This document shows, in pieces, positions 17,244 to 27,200 of a DNA stretch of 64,000 nucleotides. The DNA comes from JADJOY01 sp016713535 [NCBI: Deltaproteobacteria bacterium] (GTDB lineage Bacteria; JADJOY01): assembly GCA_016713535.1 (NCBI GenBank), contig JADJOY010000008.1:1-64000 (forward strand). Reading direction: 5' to 3'. Each line of letters opens with the position of its first letter. The first letter of the stretch is position 1. The position numbers and the translations under genes were made by a program. The notes beneath the pieces are model-generated. The model was not told the DNA's origin. It saw nothing but the letters and a program-made list of their open reading frames with translations, and did not search any database.

Positions 17244-18484
17244 GACGTTCGCCGGGGGCGAGCGAGGACTTCCCGGTACCAGTCGAGGTAGCGCGCCGCG
17301 ATCGCGTCGAGGTCGAACCCAGCCACCGCGCGCTCGCGCGCCGCAGCGCCGACCGCGCCCCGCAACTCGGCCGAGGCGAGGAGCGCGAGCGCGCGCTCGG
17401 CCAGCATCTCCGGAGCGTCCTGCGCGATCACGAACCCGTCGCGGCCGTCGGCGGCGAAGATCGTGTCGGTGATGCCGGGGAGCTCGGCGACCACGCACGG
17501 CCGCGCGCACGCCATCGCCTCGATCATGACCGTGCCGAAGCCCTCGCGCCGGGACGGGAAGAGGAACACGTCGGCGGCGCGCAGGTAGGGCGCCACGTCG
17601 TCGCGCAGGCCCACCCGCACCACCCGCGCGCGCGCGTCGGCGTCGAGAGCACCGAGCGCACGCTCGAGGAACGCCGCCGCCGCCGGATCGTCGCCGAACG
17701 TGTCCTTGCCCACCAGCACCACTCGCGCCGCCGGCTCGGCGGCGGCGATCCGCGCCCACGCCGCGAGCAGGACGTCGATCCCCTTGCGCTCGATCAGCGA
17801 GCCCACGAACACGCACAGCGGTCCGCTCGAGGGCAGCCCGAGCGCGACGCGCAGCGCGGACCGCTCGGCCCCGTCCGCGAGCGGTGCGAAGCGGCGCGTG
17901 TCGACGCCCTGCGGGATGACCCGGAGCCGCTCGGGATCCATGCCGCTCTCGCGGTAGCGGCGCGCGAGCGCCTCGGACATCGCCACGTAGCCGTCGCAGC
18001 CGCGGAAGACGCGCTCCCGCCACGCCTGGAAGCGCTTCGGATCGGACGCGAACGCGAGCGGATCGTCCGTGCCGAGCAGGGTCATCTCGAGAACGATCGG
18101 TACTCCCGCGCGACGCGCGAAGCGCCACGCCCCGTAGAGCCCGTCGGTGAGCCCGTGGACGTGGATCAGGTCGATCGCGCCGGCTCGTCTCGCCAGCGCG
18201 CGCTCGGTGCGCGCGCCGAACACCGGCGTCCACCAGCGGGTGCGCGCGCCGGTGAACGGGAGCCCGGGCACGTCGCAGCGCAGCCGCACCACCTCGTAGC
18301 CGTCGTGGCGCTCGAGGGGCGCCGCCGTCGCGCCCTCCGGGGGGCCGCCCGCGACGCGGCGCGCGGTGACGATCGTGCTCCGGACGCCGGCGCGCGCCAG
18401 CGCCTGGCTCAGCGCCTCGACCTGCACGCCCTGTCCCGAGAAGTAGGGCCGGAAGCGCTGGATCACCATCGCCACGCCCAGCAC
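17240..18484 (-). CDS. GT4-family glycosyltransferase
   Basis: About 414 residues. The first strand reads VLGVAMVIQRFRPYFSGQG, so I prefer GTG at 18484 to the internal ATG at 18469; an earlier start is possible because the frame is open upstream. Motifs: IHVHGLTDGLYGAW in the acceptor domain, FVGSLIERKGIDVLLAAW at the phosphate-binding loop, and SRREGFGTVMIEAMACARP (EX7E). It is the first gene of the leftward run, overlapping the flippase gene by four bases. It is divergent from the small gene at 18722. Confidence 0.88.
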   Translation of the reverse strand: MLGVAMVIQRFRPYFSGQGVQVEALSQALARAGVRSTIVTARRVAGGPPEGATAAPLERHDGYEVVRLRCDVPGLPFTGARTRWWTPVFGARTERALARRAGAIDLIHVHGLTDGLYGAWRFARRAGVPIVLEMTLLGTDDPLAFASDPKRFQAWRERVFRGCDGYVAMSEALARRYRESGMDPERLRVIPQGVDTRRFAPLADGAERSALRVALGLPSSGPLCVFVGSLIERKGIDVLLAAWARIAAAEPAARVVLVGKDTFGDDPAAAAFLERALGALDADARARVVRVGLRDDVAPYLRAADVFLFPSRREGFGTVMIEAMACARPCVVAELPGITDTIFAADGRDGFVIAQDAPEMLAERALALLASAELRGAVGAAARERAVAGFDLDAIAARYLDWYREVLARPRRTS

Positions 18485-18632
18485 CTCGGCGCCGGGCACG
18501 CGGGGGCTGGGAGCGGCTGGCGACACGGGCGTGGCGTCGGGGAAAACGCGGGGCGGGATCCGAGAGTAGCCCACCCCGGGCCGCGGAGTAGCGTCCACGG
18601 GCGCGCCCTCGACCCGCAGGTATGGGAAAAGA

Positions 18633-18662
18633 TTGCCCGTTCTCGCGGCGCGGGTGTACGCT
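18633..18662 (+). promoter_or_regulatory. Possible sigma70 promoter for the small gene and MoxR/Bat operon
   Basis: TTGCCC (18633-18638), an 18-bp spacer, then TACGCT (18657-18662), about 60 bp upstream of the ATG at 18722. The interval 18485-18721 between divergent genes is otherwise featureless. The match to consensus is weak. Confidence 0.3.
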
Positions 18663-18721
18663 CGCGCGGTCGAGCGAAGTCCTCGCCGCGCCCCCCGCGT
18701 GAGCCGACGCTCATTCCCACG

Positions 18722-18973
18722 ATGACCGAAGCGCGCGCTTTGATGCGGCACGGAAGAGGGCGGATCCTCGCCATCCGGCCCGGCTACAACCCGAACTCGA
18801 GCTCGCTCGGCGTGGACCTCACGCTGATGCTGCTCGGCTCGGCGACGCTCTCGATCCTCATCACCCTGGTCTCCACGTTCGTGCGCCTGCGGCTGCTCGC
18901 GGCGCGCGACCAGCTCGCGCCCGCCGGTGGCGCGAGCGTGGACTCGCCGTCCGACCCCGACCCCACCCCGTGA
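18722..18973 (+). CDS. Small single-pass membrane protein of unknown function
   Basis: 83 residues. A basic N-terminus is followed by IRPGYNPNSSSLGVDL, then one hydrophobic segment (LMLLGSATLSILITLVSTFV) and a short polar tail. The composition is normal for a protein, unlike the surrounding shadow frames. The Asn/Ser-rich motif just before the membrane segment looks constrained, but I cannot name the family. It lies upstream of MoxR on the same strand with 79 bp between them, so it may be the leader gene of the Bat operon or a separate unit. Confidence 0.6.
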   Translation: MTEARALMRHGRGRILAIRPGYNPNSSSLGVDLTLMLLGSATLSILITLVSTFVRLRLLAARDQLAPAGGASVDSPSDPDPTP

Positions 18974-19052
18974 GTCGCGCCCGGCGAGCGGTGAACCTCG
19001 TCGCGGCGTCGCGCGCTCTCGTCCACGCTGGGACACGGAAGGAACGCCTCGC

Positions 19053-20036
19053 ATGATCACGCCCGAAGAGCTGCAGAACGAGATCTCGGCCCGCCGCCCG
19101 ATCATCGAGCGCATCCTGAGCGAGGTGCGCAAGGTGATCGTCGGCCAGGAGCAGCTGGTGGAGCGGCTCCTGATCGGGCTGCTCGCCGACGGTCACGTGC
19201 TGGTCGAGGGCGTCCCCGGCCTCGCCAAGACCACGGCGGTGAAGGCCCTCGCCAAGACGGTCCAGGCGAGCTTCCAGCGCATCCAGTTCACGCCGGATCT
19301 GTTGCCCGCCGACATCCTCGGCACCCAGATCTACCAGCCCAAGACCGGCGAGTTCACGATCAAGAAGGGCCCGATCTTCCACAACATCATCCTCGCCGAC
19401 GAGATCAACCGCGCGCCCGCGAAGGTGCAGAGCGCCCTGCTGGAGGCCATGCAGGAGCGCCAGGTCACGATCTCCGACACCACCTTCACCCTCGAGCCGC
19501 CGTTCCTGGTGCTCGCGACCCAGAACCCGATCGAGCAGGAAGGCACCTACCCGCTGCCGGAAGCGCAGGTCGACCGCTTCATGCTGAAGGTGCGCATCAG
19601 CTACCCGACCCTCGAGGAGGAGAAGGAGATCGTGAAGCGCATGAGCGGCCACCTCCCCGACCCGGTGTCGGCGGTGGTGACGCCGCAGCAGATCGTGGCG
19701 CTGCGCAAGCTCGTCGATCAGGTCTACGTCGACGACAAGGTCGCGGACTACGTCGTGCGCGTGGTGTTCGCCACCCGCGATCCCAAGCGCTTCAACCTCG
19801 ACGTGGCGCCCTTCATCCAGTTCGGCGCGTCGCCGCGCGCGAGCCTCTCGCTCACCGCCGCGGCGCGCGCCTACGCGCTCTTGCGCGGGCGCGCCTACGT
19901 GACGCCGTTCGACGTGAAGTCGATCGGCGTCGACGTGCTGCGCCACCGCGTCATCCTCTCCTACGAGGCGGAGGCCGAGGGGCTCACCAGCGACGACGTG
20001 GTGCTCAAGATCTTCGACGGCCTCGAGGTGCCGTGA
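19053..20036 (+). CDS. moxR: MoxR-family AAA+ ATPase
   Basis: 327 residues from ATG 19053, preceded by a good GGAAGGA ribosome site. AAA+ core: Walker A GVPGLAKTT (~residue 50), PDLLPADILGTQIY, Walker B IILADEINRAP, sensor 1 LATQNPIEQEGTYPLPEAQVDRF, and the C-terminal lid. MoxR proteins act as chaperone-like ATPases that work with VWA proteins encoded next to them, exactly the arrangement here (DUF58, BatA, BatB follow). All catalytic motifs are intact. First clear gene of the Bat operon; length is typical for the family. Confidence 0.95.
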   Translation: MITPEELQNEISARRPIIERILSEVRKVIVGQEQLVERLLIGLLADGHVLVEGVPGLAKTTAVKALAKTVQASFQRIQFTPDLLPADILGTQIYQPKTGEFTIKKGPIFHNIILADEINRAPAKVQSALLEAMQERQVTISDTTFTLEPPFLVLATQNPIEQEGTYPLPEAQVDRFMLKVRISYPTLEEEKEIVKRMSGHLPDPVSAVVTPQQIVALRKLVDQVYVDDKVADYVVRVVFATRDPKRFNLDVAPFIQFGASPRASLSLTAAARAYALLRGRAYVTPFDVKSIGVDVLRHRVILSYEAEAEGLTSDDVVLKIFDGLEVP

Positions 20037-20112
20037 TGCGCACTCGCGCCGTGATGCGCGATCGCCGGGCCGCCGCCGACGCGCGCGCCCGAGGCGCGGG
20101 CCGGGGGCGTCC

Positions 20113-21008
20113 ATGACGACCGGCACGCAGGGGCTCCTGCCGCCCGAGGTGCTGAGCCAGATCCAGCGCATCCACATCAAGAGCTCGCACATGGTCGACT
20201 CGGCCTTCGCGGGTGAATACGTCAGCGCCTTCAAGGGCCGCGGCATGGAGTTCGAGGAAGTCCGCGAGTACGTGCCGGGCGACGACATCCGCCTCATCGA
20301 CTGGAACGTCACGGCGCGCATGGGCACGCCGTTCGTGAAGCGCTTCCGCGAGGGCGCGAGCTCACCGTGCTGATCGCCGTGGACATGTCGCGCTCGAACC
20401 GCTTCGGCTCGGTGAAGGTCACCAAGGCGGAGCTCGCCGCGGAGCTCGCGGCGGTCCTGGCCATGAGTGCCATCCGCAACAACGACCGCGTCGGCATGTT
20501 GCTCTTCACCGACGAGGTCGAGGAGTTCATCCCGCCCCGCAAGGGCCGCGGGCACGTGTGGCGGCTGATCCGCGAGGTGCTGACGTTCGAGCCGCACGGG
20601 CGCGGCACCAACCTGACGCGTGCCCTCGAGTACGCCGATCGTGTGAGCAGCCACAAGGCCATCCTCTTCGTGGTCTCCGACTTCCAGGACGAGAGCTTCG
20701 ACCAGGCGCTGATCCGCATGCGCCAGCGCTTCGACCTCATCGCGGTGTCGATCGTCGACCCGCGCGAGGAGCTGCTGCCGCGCATCGGCCTCATCGAGCT
20801 CGAGGACGCCGAGTCCGGCGAGATCATCCTCGTCGACACCGACGACCTCGCGTTCCAGCGCGAGTTCCGGCGCCTGCGCGGCGACGACGAGACGGCGCTC
20901 AAGAAGGTGTTCCGGCGCGCCCAGGTCGATCACATCGAGCTGCGCACCGACCGCCCGTACCTGGACGAGGTGGTGCGCTTCTTCCGGATGCGCGAGAAGC
21001 GCGGGTGA
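20113..21008 (+). CDS. DUF58 / VWA-like protein of the MoxR-Bat operon, one frameshift
   Basis: The N-terminal part (EVREYVPGDDIRLIDWNVTAR) is the DUF58 signature. The frame breaks after VKRFREG at about 20352-20356. The family's next residues, ELTVLIAVDMSRSNRFGS, continue in another frame to 21008. One missing base near GGG 20352-20354 restores a ~298-residue protein of normal DUF58 length. The second half is VWA-like (DMSRSNRFGS, then LLFTDEVEEFIPP and LFVVSDFQDE). The stop overlaps the next GTG start. An apparent separate start at 20367 is an artefact of the frame break. Confidence 0.88.
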
Positions 21009-22139
21009 GGATCGCTCTGGTGTCCGCGCGCGAATCCCACGGCCGTGCCGCCCGCGCGCTGCTCGCCGCCGCGCTGCTCGCGGCGCTGGTGGTGGGCGGC
21101 TGCTGGCGTTCGAGCCAGGACGCCGCCACCGAGGGCGACGAGGAGGGCAGGCCCACACAGGCGAGCCCGCTGCCGGGCGGGGTGGCGGAAACCGGGCCCG
21201 ACGTGTTCCGGCTCGACGTGCCGGAGGGGCGAGACGCCGCCGCCGGCGGTGGCATTCGCGTGGGCCGATCGCAAGATCATCACCGTCGGCGAGGTGCTGA
21301 CGCTCAACGTCGCGGTCAACCACGCGGTGGGTGTGCAGGTGGCGTTCCCCACCTTCCGCCGCATGAACCGCTTCGAGGTGCTGCCCGGCGGGCAAGACGA
21401 GTCCGAGCCGACTCCCGACGGCCGCATCGTGAGCCGCCACGTCTACCTGCTGCAGGCGTTCATGCCGGGCGACGACTACCGCATCCCGGCGGTGCCGATC
21501 ACCTACCTCGACTCGAACGGCAAGAACCGCCGCATCCGCACCAAGCCCATCCAGGTCATCGCGGCGTCGGTGATCCCCGAGGGCGCCGAGCCCGTCGACG
21601 TCATCGACATCAAGCGCGAGAAGGCGGGCGAGATCCCGCTGCCGGTGTGGATGGTGCCGGCGGCGATCGGCGCGATCGTGGTGCTCGCGGCGCTGCTCAC
21701 GTTCCTGATCTTCCGCCTGCGCCGGCGGGCGCCGCAGCGGCGCCGCCCGCTCGAGCCCCACGAGATCGCGCTCGCCGAGCTCGCGGCGCTGCGCGAGCGC
21801 GGGCTCTTGAAGGAGGGCCGCTACGGCGAGCACTACGTCGAGCTCTCGCTCGTCTTCCGCCGCTACCTCACGCGGCGCTTCGGCTGGAACGCGCTGCGCG
21901 CCGCGAGCGAGGAGATCGGCACCCAGCTCACCCAGTCGCCCTACCTCGGCGAGCACACCTTCGAGGTCGCGGACCGCTTCATGGGCGAGACCGACAAGGT
22001 CAAGTTCGCCGCGCACGCGCCCGCGCCGCCCGAGTCCGACGGTACCTGGAACGACATCACGTATTTCATCGACCTGACGCGCACCATGACCCCCACCGTC
22101 GAGGCGGAGGGCGAAGCCGAAGGAGAGGGTGCGTCGTGA
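21005..22139 (+). CDS. Membrane-anchored lipoprotein of the Bat operon (DUF4381-like), one frameshift
   Basis: It starts at GTG 21005, overlapping the DUF58 stop. The signal peptide ends in the lipobox LVVGGC. The frame reads to RLDVPEG near 21227 and then resumes one base later as ETPPPAVAFAWADRKIITVGE. One extra G in the run 21226-21229 explains the change. A beta-rich periplasmic domain follows, then a membrane segment (WMVPAAIGAIVVLAALLTFLIF) and a helical cytoplasmic region (YVELSLVFRRYLTRRFGWNA). That region resembles the DUF4381/BatD tail. Corrected length is ~378 residues. Both a lipobox and a second membrane segment are present, which is unusual. Confidence 0.8.
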
Positions 22140-23131
22140 GGCTCGAGAGCCCCGCGTTCCTGATGCTCCTGGTGTTCGTGCCGCTGGTGCTGGCGGTGCC
22201 GATCCAGCGCACCAACGGCACGACACTCGTCTACTCGAGCATCCGCCGCCTGCGCAGCGTGGGCGGCACCAACCCGCGGCGCCGGCTCGGCTGGCTCGGC
22301 GGGCTGCGCATGGGGGTGCTGGCGCTCCTGGTGCTGGCGGCGGCGCGGCCGCAGCTTCCCGGCTCGCGCGATCCGCTCGAGGCATCGGGCATCGACATCA
22401 TGCTGTCGCTCGACGTGTCCGGCTCGATGAAGGGTCAGGATTTCTTCATCGGCGAGAACCGCGTCACCCGGCTCCAGGCGCTCCAGCACGTGGTCAAGGA
22501 CTTCGTGCTCAAGAGGAAGGGCGACCGCATCGGTGTCGTGATCTTCGGCGAAGTCGCGTTCACCAAGGTCCCGCTGACGCTCAACTACGACATCCTCGTC
22601 GACCTCCTCGACAAGGTGCAGGTGGGCGAGGCCGGCGACACCACGGCGCTCGGCAACGGGCTCGCGCGCGCGGTGCAGCGGCTCAAGGACTCGGACGCCA
22701 AGTCGCGGATCGTCATCCTGCTCACCGACGGCGTGAGCAACGCCGGCAACATCCCGGTGGATCAGGCGATCACGGCGGCCAAGGGCTTCGACGTGAAGGT
22801 CTACACGATCGGCGTCGGCACCGGCGCCGAGACCGTCATCAACTTCGTCGACAGCGCCGGCATCGCGCGCACCGTCAAGCAGGAGGTGAAGCTCGACGAG
22901 CCGACCATGAAGAAGATCGCCGAGGAGACCGGCGGCCAGTACTTCAAGGCCGCCGACACCACGCAGCTCGCGAACATCTACGCGACCATCGACGCCCTCG
23001 AGCGCAGCGAGCGGCGCGAGGAGGTGATCCAGAGCTGGCGCGAGCTCTTCCCGTACGTGCTGTTCCTCGCCGCGGTGCTGCTGATCGGCGAGGTGGCGCT
23101 CGCCCGAACCCGCTTCCTCAAGGTGCCGTGA
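22136..23131 (+). CDS. batA: BatA, VWA-domain inner-membrane protein
   Basis: 331 residues from GTG 22136 (GTGA overlap with the upstream stop). Two hydrophobic segments at the N-terminus flank the BatA N-terminal region (SIRRLRSVG). The VWA domain has an intact MIDAS, LDVSGSMKG, then GEVAFTKVPLTLNY and ILLTDGVSNAG. A C-terminal membrane segment (YVLFLAAVLLIGEVAL) closes the protein. BatA and BatB expose metal-binding VWA domains that partner MoxR and TPR proteins. No frame problem is seen. It ends four bases before the BatB start. Confidence 0.94.
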   Translation: MRLESPAFLMLLVFVPLVLAVPIQRTNGTTLVYSSIRRLRSVGGTNPRRRLGWLGGLRMGVLALLVLAAARPQLPGSRDPLEASGIDIMLSLDVSGSMKGQDFFIGENRVTRLQALQHVVKDFVLKRKGDRIGVVIFGEVAFTKVPLTLNYDILVDLLDKVQVGEAGDTTALGNGLARAVQRLKDSDAKSRIVILLTDGVSNAGNIPVDQAITAAKGFDVKVYTIGVGTGAETVINFVDSAGIARTVKQEVKLDEPTMKKIAEETGGQYFKAADTTQLANIYATIDALERSERREEVIQSWRELFPYVLFLAAVLLIGEVALARTRFLKVP

Positions 23132-23135
23132 CCCG

Positions 23136-24250
23136 ATGAAGTTCGGAACGCCGCTTCATCTGTGGGCGCTGCTGCTCGTGCCGGCGCTGGTGGCGCTCTT
23201 CTGGTGGGCGCACGGGGTGCGCCGCCGCAAGCTCCACGAGTTCCTGGCGCCGCTGCTCGCCGCGCGGCTGACGCCGTCGGTGAGCACCCAGCGCCGGATC
23301 GTGAAGGAAGGGATGATCACGGCGGCGCTGGCGATCGTGCTGCTCGCCGCGGCGCGGCCGCAGTGGGGCTACACGTGGGAGAAGCTCGAGCGCCGCGGCA
23401 TCGAGCTGGTGATCGTGCTCGACACCTCGCTCAGCATGCTCGCGCAGGACGCGGCGCCGGACCGCCTCGAGCGCGCCAAGCTCGAGCTCAAGGAGCTGGT
23501 CACGCTGCTCCAGGGCGACCAGGTGGCGCTGGTGCCGTTCGCCGGCCAGCCCATCGTGCTCTGCCCGATGACGCTCGGACTACCGCACCCTCGAGCTCTT
23601 CCTCGGCCAGATGTCGACCGACAGCGTGCCGCTGCCGGGCACCTACGTGGGCACCGCGGTGCGCCAGGCGCTCGAGCTCTTCCGGGGCACCAACCCGGAC
23701 TCGAAGGCGATCCTGCTCATCACCGACGGCGAGGACCACGGCTCCGGACCCGGTGGCGGCGGCCAACGAGGCGGCGAAGAGCGGCGTACGCATCTTCGCG
23801 ATCGGCCTCGGCAGCGGCAATCCGGTGCCGATCCCCCTCGATCCGGCCGGCGTCGACCTGAAGAAGGACCTGGATGGTAAGCTGGTCGCTACCTCCCTCG
23901 ACGAAGCCACTCTGCGCGAGATGACGCGCATCACGGGCGGCTCGTACGTGCGTTCCGCGACCGGCGACCTCAACGTCCCGGCGCTCTATCGCGAGATCCG
24001 CGAGAAGACGATCCCCCAGGAGCTGCGTGGCAAGCGAGCCCAGCGGTGGGAGGAGCGATTCCAGGGGCTGGTGGTGCTGGCGTTCGTGGTGCTCGTCGCC
24101 GAGGCGTTGGTCGACGAGCGGCGGGGCAACCCGCTCAGGAGGTGGCGTGATGCGTGGAAACACGTGGAAGTCGTGGCTCGTGGCCGGTTCCCTGGTCGCC
24201 AGCGGCGCGACGGCGGCGCGCGCGGCGGAGGTGAGCCGGACCGCGCGTGA
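23136..24250 (+). CDS. batB: BatB, VWA-domain inner-membrane protein, two frameshifts
   Basis: It starts MKFGTPLHLWALLLVPALVA. MIDAS is VLDTSLSMLAQD. The frame breaks after LCPMTLG at ~23577 (CTCGGACTAC where CTCGACTAC is expected). It resumes as YRTLELFLGQMSTDS, and breaks again after GEDHGSG at ~23747 (TCCGGACCC for TCCGACCC), resuming DPVAAANEAAKSGVRIF. Both are single extra G before AC. The last membrane segment is FQGLVVLAFVVLVAEALV. The open frame then runs 100 bases into the next gene, while a TGA at 24148 in another frame would abut that gene's ATG, so the true end may be 24150. Corrected length is ~340-370 residues. Confidence 0.88.
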
Positions 24251-27200
24251 GAAGGTCGAGGTCGCGGTCGTCGAGTACCAGGCGGGACGCTTCGACCAGG
24301 CGCGCAAGTACCTCGAGGAAGCCCTCGCCACCGACCCCAGCGACGCCTTCGTCAACTACAACCTCGGCAACGTCTACTACCGGCTCGGACTCTACGACCG
24401 CGCCACCAGCGCCTACTCGAAGGCCGTCGCCGGCGCCGACCCGGACCTGATCGCGCGCGCCCAGTACAACCTCGGCAACGCCTACTTCCGGCTCGGTGAC
24501 CTCAAGGAAGCGGTTCGCCACTACAAGCTTGCGCTCAAGGTGGTGCCCGACGACGTCGAGGCCAAGCACAACCTCGAGTACATGATCCGCCTCGCGTCGG
24601 GCGAGAACACCCCCGGCGGCCCGGGCGGCAAGGGCGGCGACGACGCGTTCGGGCAGGGCAACGGGATCGGCGGCGGGATGGGGCGCCGGGGTTCCGCATC
24701 GCCTCCGGCGACCCCGCGATGGCGCTCCAGTTCCTGTACGACGAGGCGCTGGTCAACGTGTCGTCGCTCGCGAGCGACGCCGTGCCGACCAACGCCCTCG
24801 ATCAGGCGCTCGACGACGCCGAGAGCGCCGTCGACGACGCGGTCCAGGCGGCCGCCGGTGTCGGCGGCGGTGGAGGCGGTGGCTCGGCCGCGACGGCGCT
24901 CGCAGGCGCCGCCGACCAGAGCGGCGCCGCCGCCGCGCAGAGCCTCGACCAGGCCGCCGACCAGGTGACCGAGCAGGCGTTCTCCGAGAAGTTCTCGCAA
25001 AGCGGCGGGGGCGGCGGCGGCAGCTCGAAGGCCGGTGGTGGTGCGTCGAGCGGTGGCAGCGGCGGCCAGGAGACCGAGCAGAACACCATGCTCGAGACCC
25101 TGCTCGATGCGCCGCCCACCGTCACCGACCCGCAGGCGCTGGCCAACAGCCTCAAGCAGGCGTCGCTCTCGGCGACCGGTGGCTCGAACGCCGGTGGCGC
25201 CGCCGCGGAGTCGAGCTCCGACGCGATGCAGCAGCTCACCGAGGCCGTGCACGGCGCGGGCGATCAGCTCCAGACCAGCCTCGCGAGCGCGCTGCAGGCG
25301 GTCGCCGGGACCGGCAACGGCAACCCGAGCGGCGCTCGCAACAGCGGCGCGAAACCGGGCTCGGCCGCCGAGGCCCAGGCGCTCGAGAAGCTCGACGCGG
25401 CGGTCGGGGACGCCGAGAAGCGCATCCTCGATCGAGCCGAGGACCTGCTCGAGGCCCAGACCCAGGCGCTCGCCAAGGAGCGCGCCGAGGCGTGGGCGGA
25501 GCTGGCACCCGAGCTCGCCAAGCAGACCGAGAAGATCCGCGACAAGACCGAGGACGCGGAGGCGCAGCGCGCCGAGATGCGCGAGCTGGTCGGCGAGTTC
25601 CAGGAGAAGGTCGACCAGAAGATGGAGGAGTCGGTCAAGGCCGCCGCCGAGACCTTCGACAAGGCGCTCGCCGGGATCGTGAAGGACGAGGTCGCCCAGC
25701 TCAAGGCCGAGGCCGCGCAGGTGGGCGCCGAGTTCCAGAGCGCTCAGCTCGAGGCGGGCGCGGACCAGGCGGACGGCACCGCCAACGCGGCGGCGTCGCG
25801 CCTGGCACGGCTCGCGGCGAGCGCCGGCGACGTGGCGAGTGACCACGAGGACTCGCTCAACCGCCAGTCCGAATCGCTCGACCACGAGGCGAAGGCCGCG
25901 GAGGCGGCGCAGACCCTGATCCAGCAGCTCGCCACCGCCGCCAAGGGCGCCGAGCAGCGCCAGGCCGAGGACGCCCTCATCCAGACCGAGCTCCGGATGG
26001 AGAAGGTCGAGGAGAAGCACGACCAGCTCGACAAGAAGAACGACGAGCTCGAGGACAAGACGCAGAAGGCCAAGCAGCTCGCCGCCAAGCTCGAGGAAGT
26101 GGCGAACCAGCTCGACCAGAAGGCGGAGGACGCCCGCAAGGAGCGCCGCGAGGCGATCGAGGACGCGATCGAGATCCTCGACAAGCAGGACTCGGCGCTG
26201 CGCGACAAGGTGGCGAACCTCGACGCCCGTGACGCGGCCATCGACCAGGCGCTCGACAAGGCCCGCGCCGAGGCCGACAAGGCGCGCACCGAGCGCGACG
26301 AGCAGGAGGCCGAGCGCGACGAGGTCCGCGAGGAGCGCGACCCGCTGAAGGATCGCCTCGAGGGCGTCGATCAGCGTGAGGCGATCCGCGGCCAGCTCGA
26401 GGCGGTGGAGAAGAAGCTCGGCGACGCGAACCTGAGCGAGAAGGAGAAGCGCAACCTCGAGCTCGAGCAGCGCCGTCTCCAGGCGGACCTGCGGGCGAAC
26501 GCGGAGCAGTCCGCCAACGAGCAGCTCGCCGCCACCGAGATCGACCTGCGCCAGGTGCAAGACGACCTCGCCAACGCCAAGACGCCGCAGGAGAAGGCGA
26601 GCCTCGAGCTCAAGGCCGACAAGCTCACGCTCGAGATCGAGCAGCTCCAGGGTGAGCGCAAGGACGCCCAGACGGCGCAGGAGCTGGCGCTCACGATCCA
26701 GGGTCACGAGGCCGAGATCACCACCATGGCGCGCCAGAAGGACGCCGATGCCGCGCGCAAGGCCGAGCTCGAGGCGAAGGTCGCCGACGAGAAGAAGGAG
26801 CTCGCGGCCCGCGAGCAGGCGGCCGAGAAGAAGGACAAGGAGCAGCAGGACGCGCTCAGCAAGGACCTCGAGAAGCTCGCCGCCAAGGAACGCGAGCTCG
26901 CCGACGAGCAGGCCAAGCTCGACCAGGAGCGCAAGCAGGCGGATCAGAAGGTCGCCGAGCTCGAGAAGCAGGCCGACGAGAAGAACGACCAGCGGCTGCA
27001 GGAGCTCAAGACCCAGCTCGAGCGCACGGCCGACGAGCAGACCAAGCGCAAGCTCGAGGAGGAGCGCGCGGCGCGCGAGAAGCTCGCCAAGCTCGCCGAC
27101 GCTCAGCAGGCGCTCAAGACCGAGCTCGACAAGGCGGAGAACACGCCCGACGACCGCCACGCGGACCGGAAGGATCGCGAGGAGCTACGGCGCCAGGCCG

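Noticed and set aside
15636-18233. Reading the flippase as an 865-residue protein
   Set aside because: The first ~330 residues are an Arg-rich shadow of the GT4 gene. The GTG at 17243 overlaps the GT4 stop and gives a normal Wzx length.
20367-21008. A separate VWA gene starting at 20367
   Set aside because: The DUF58 family sequence continues uninterrupted across the frame break, so this is the second half of one gene.
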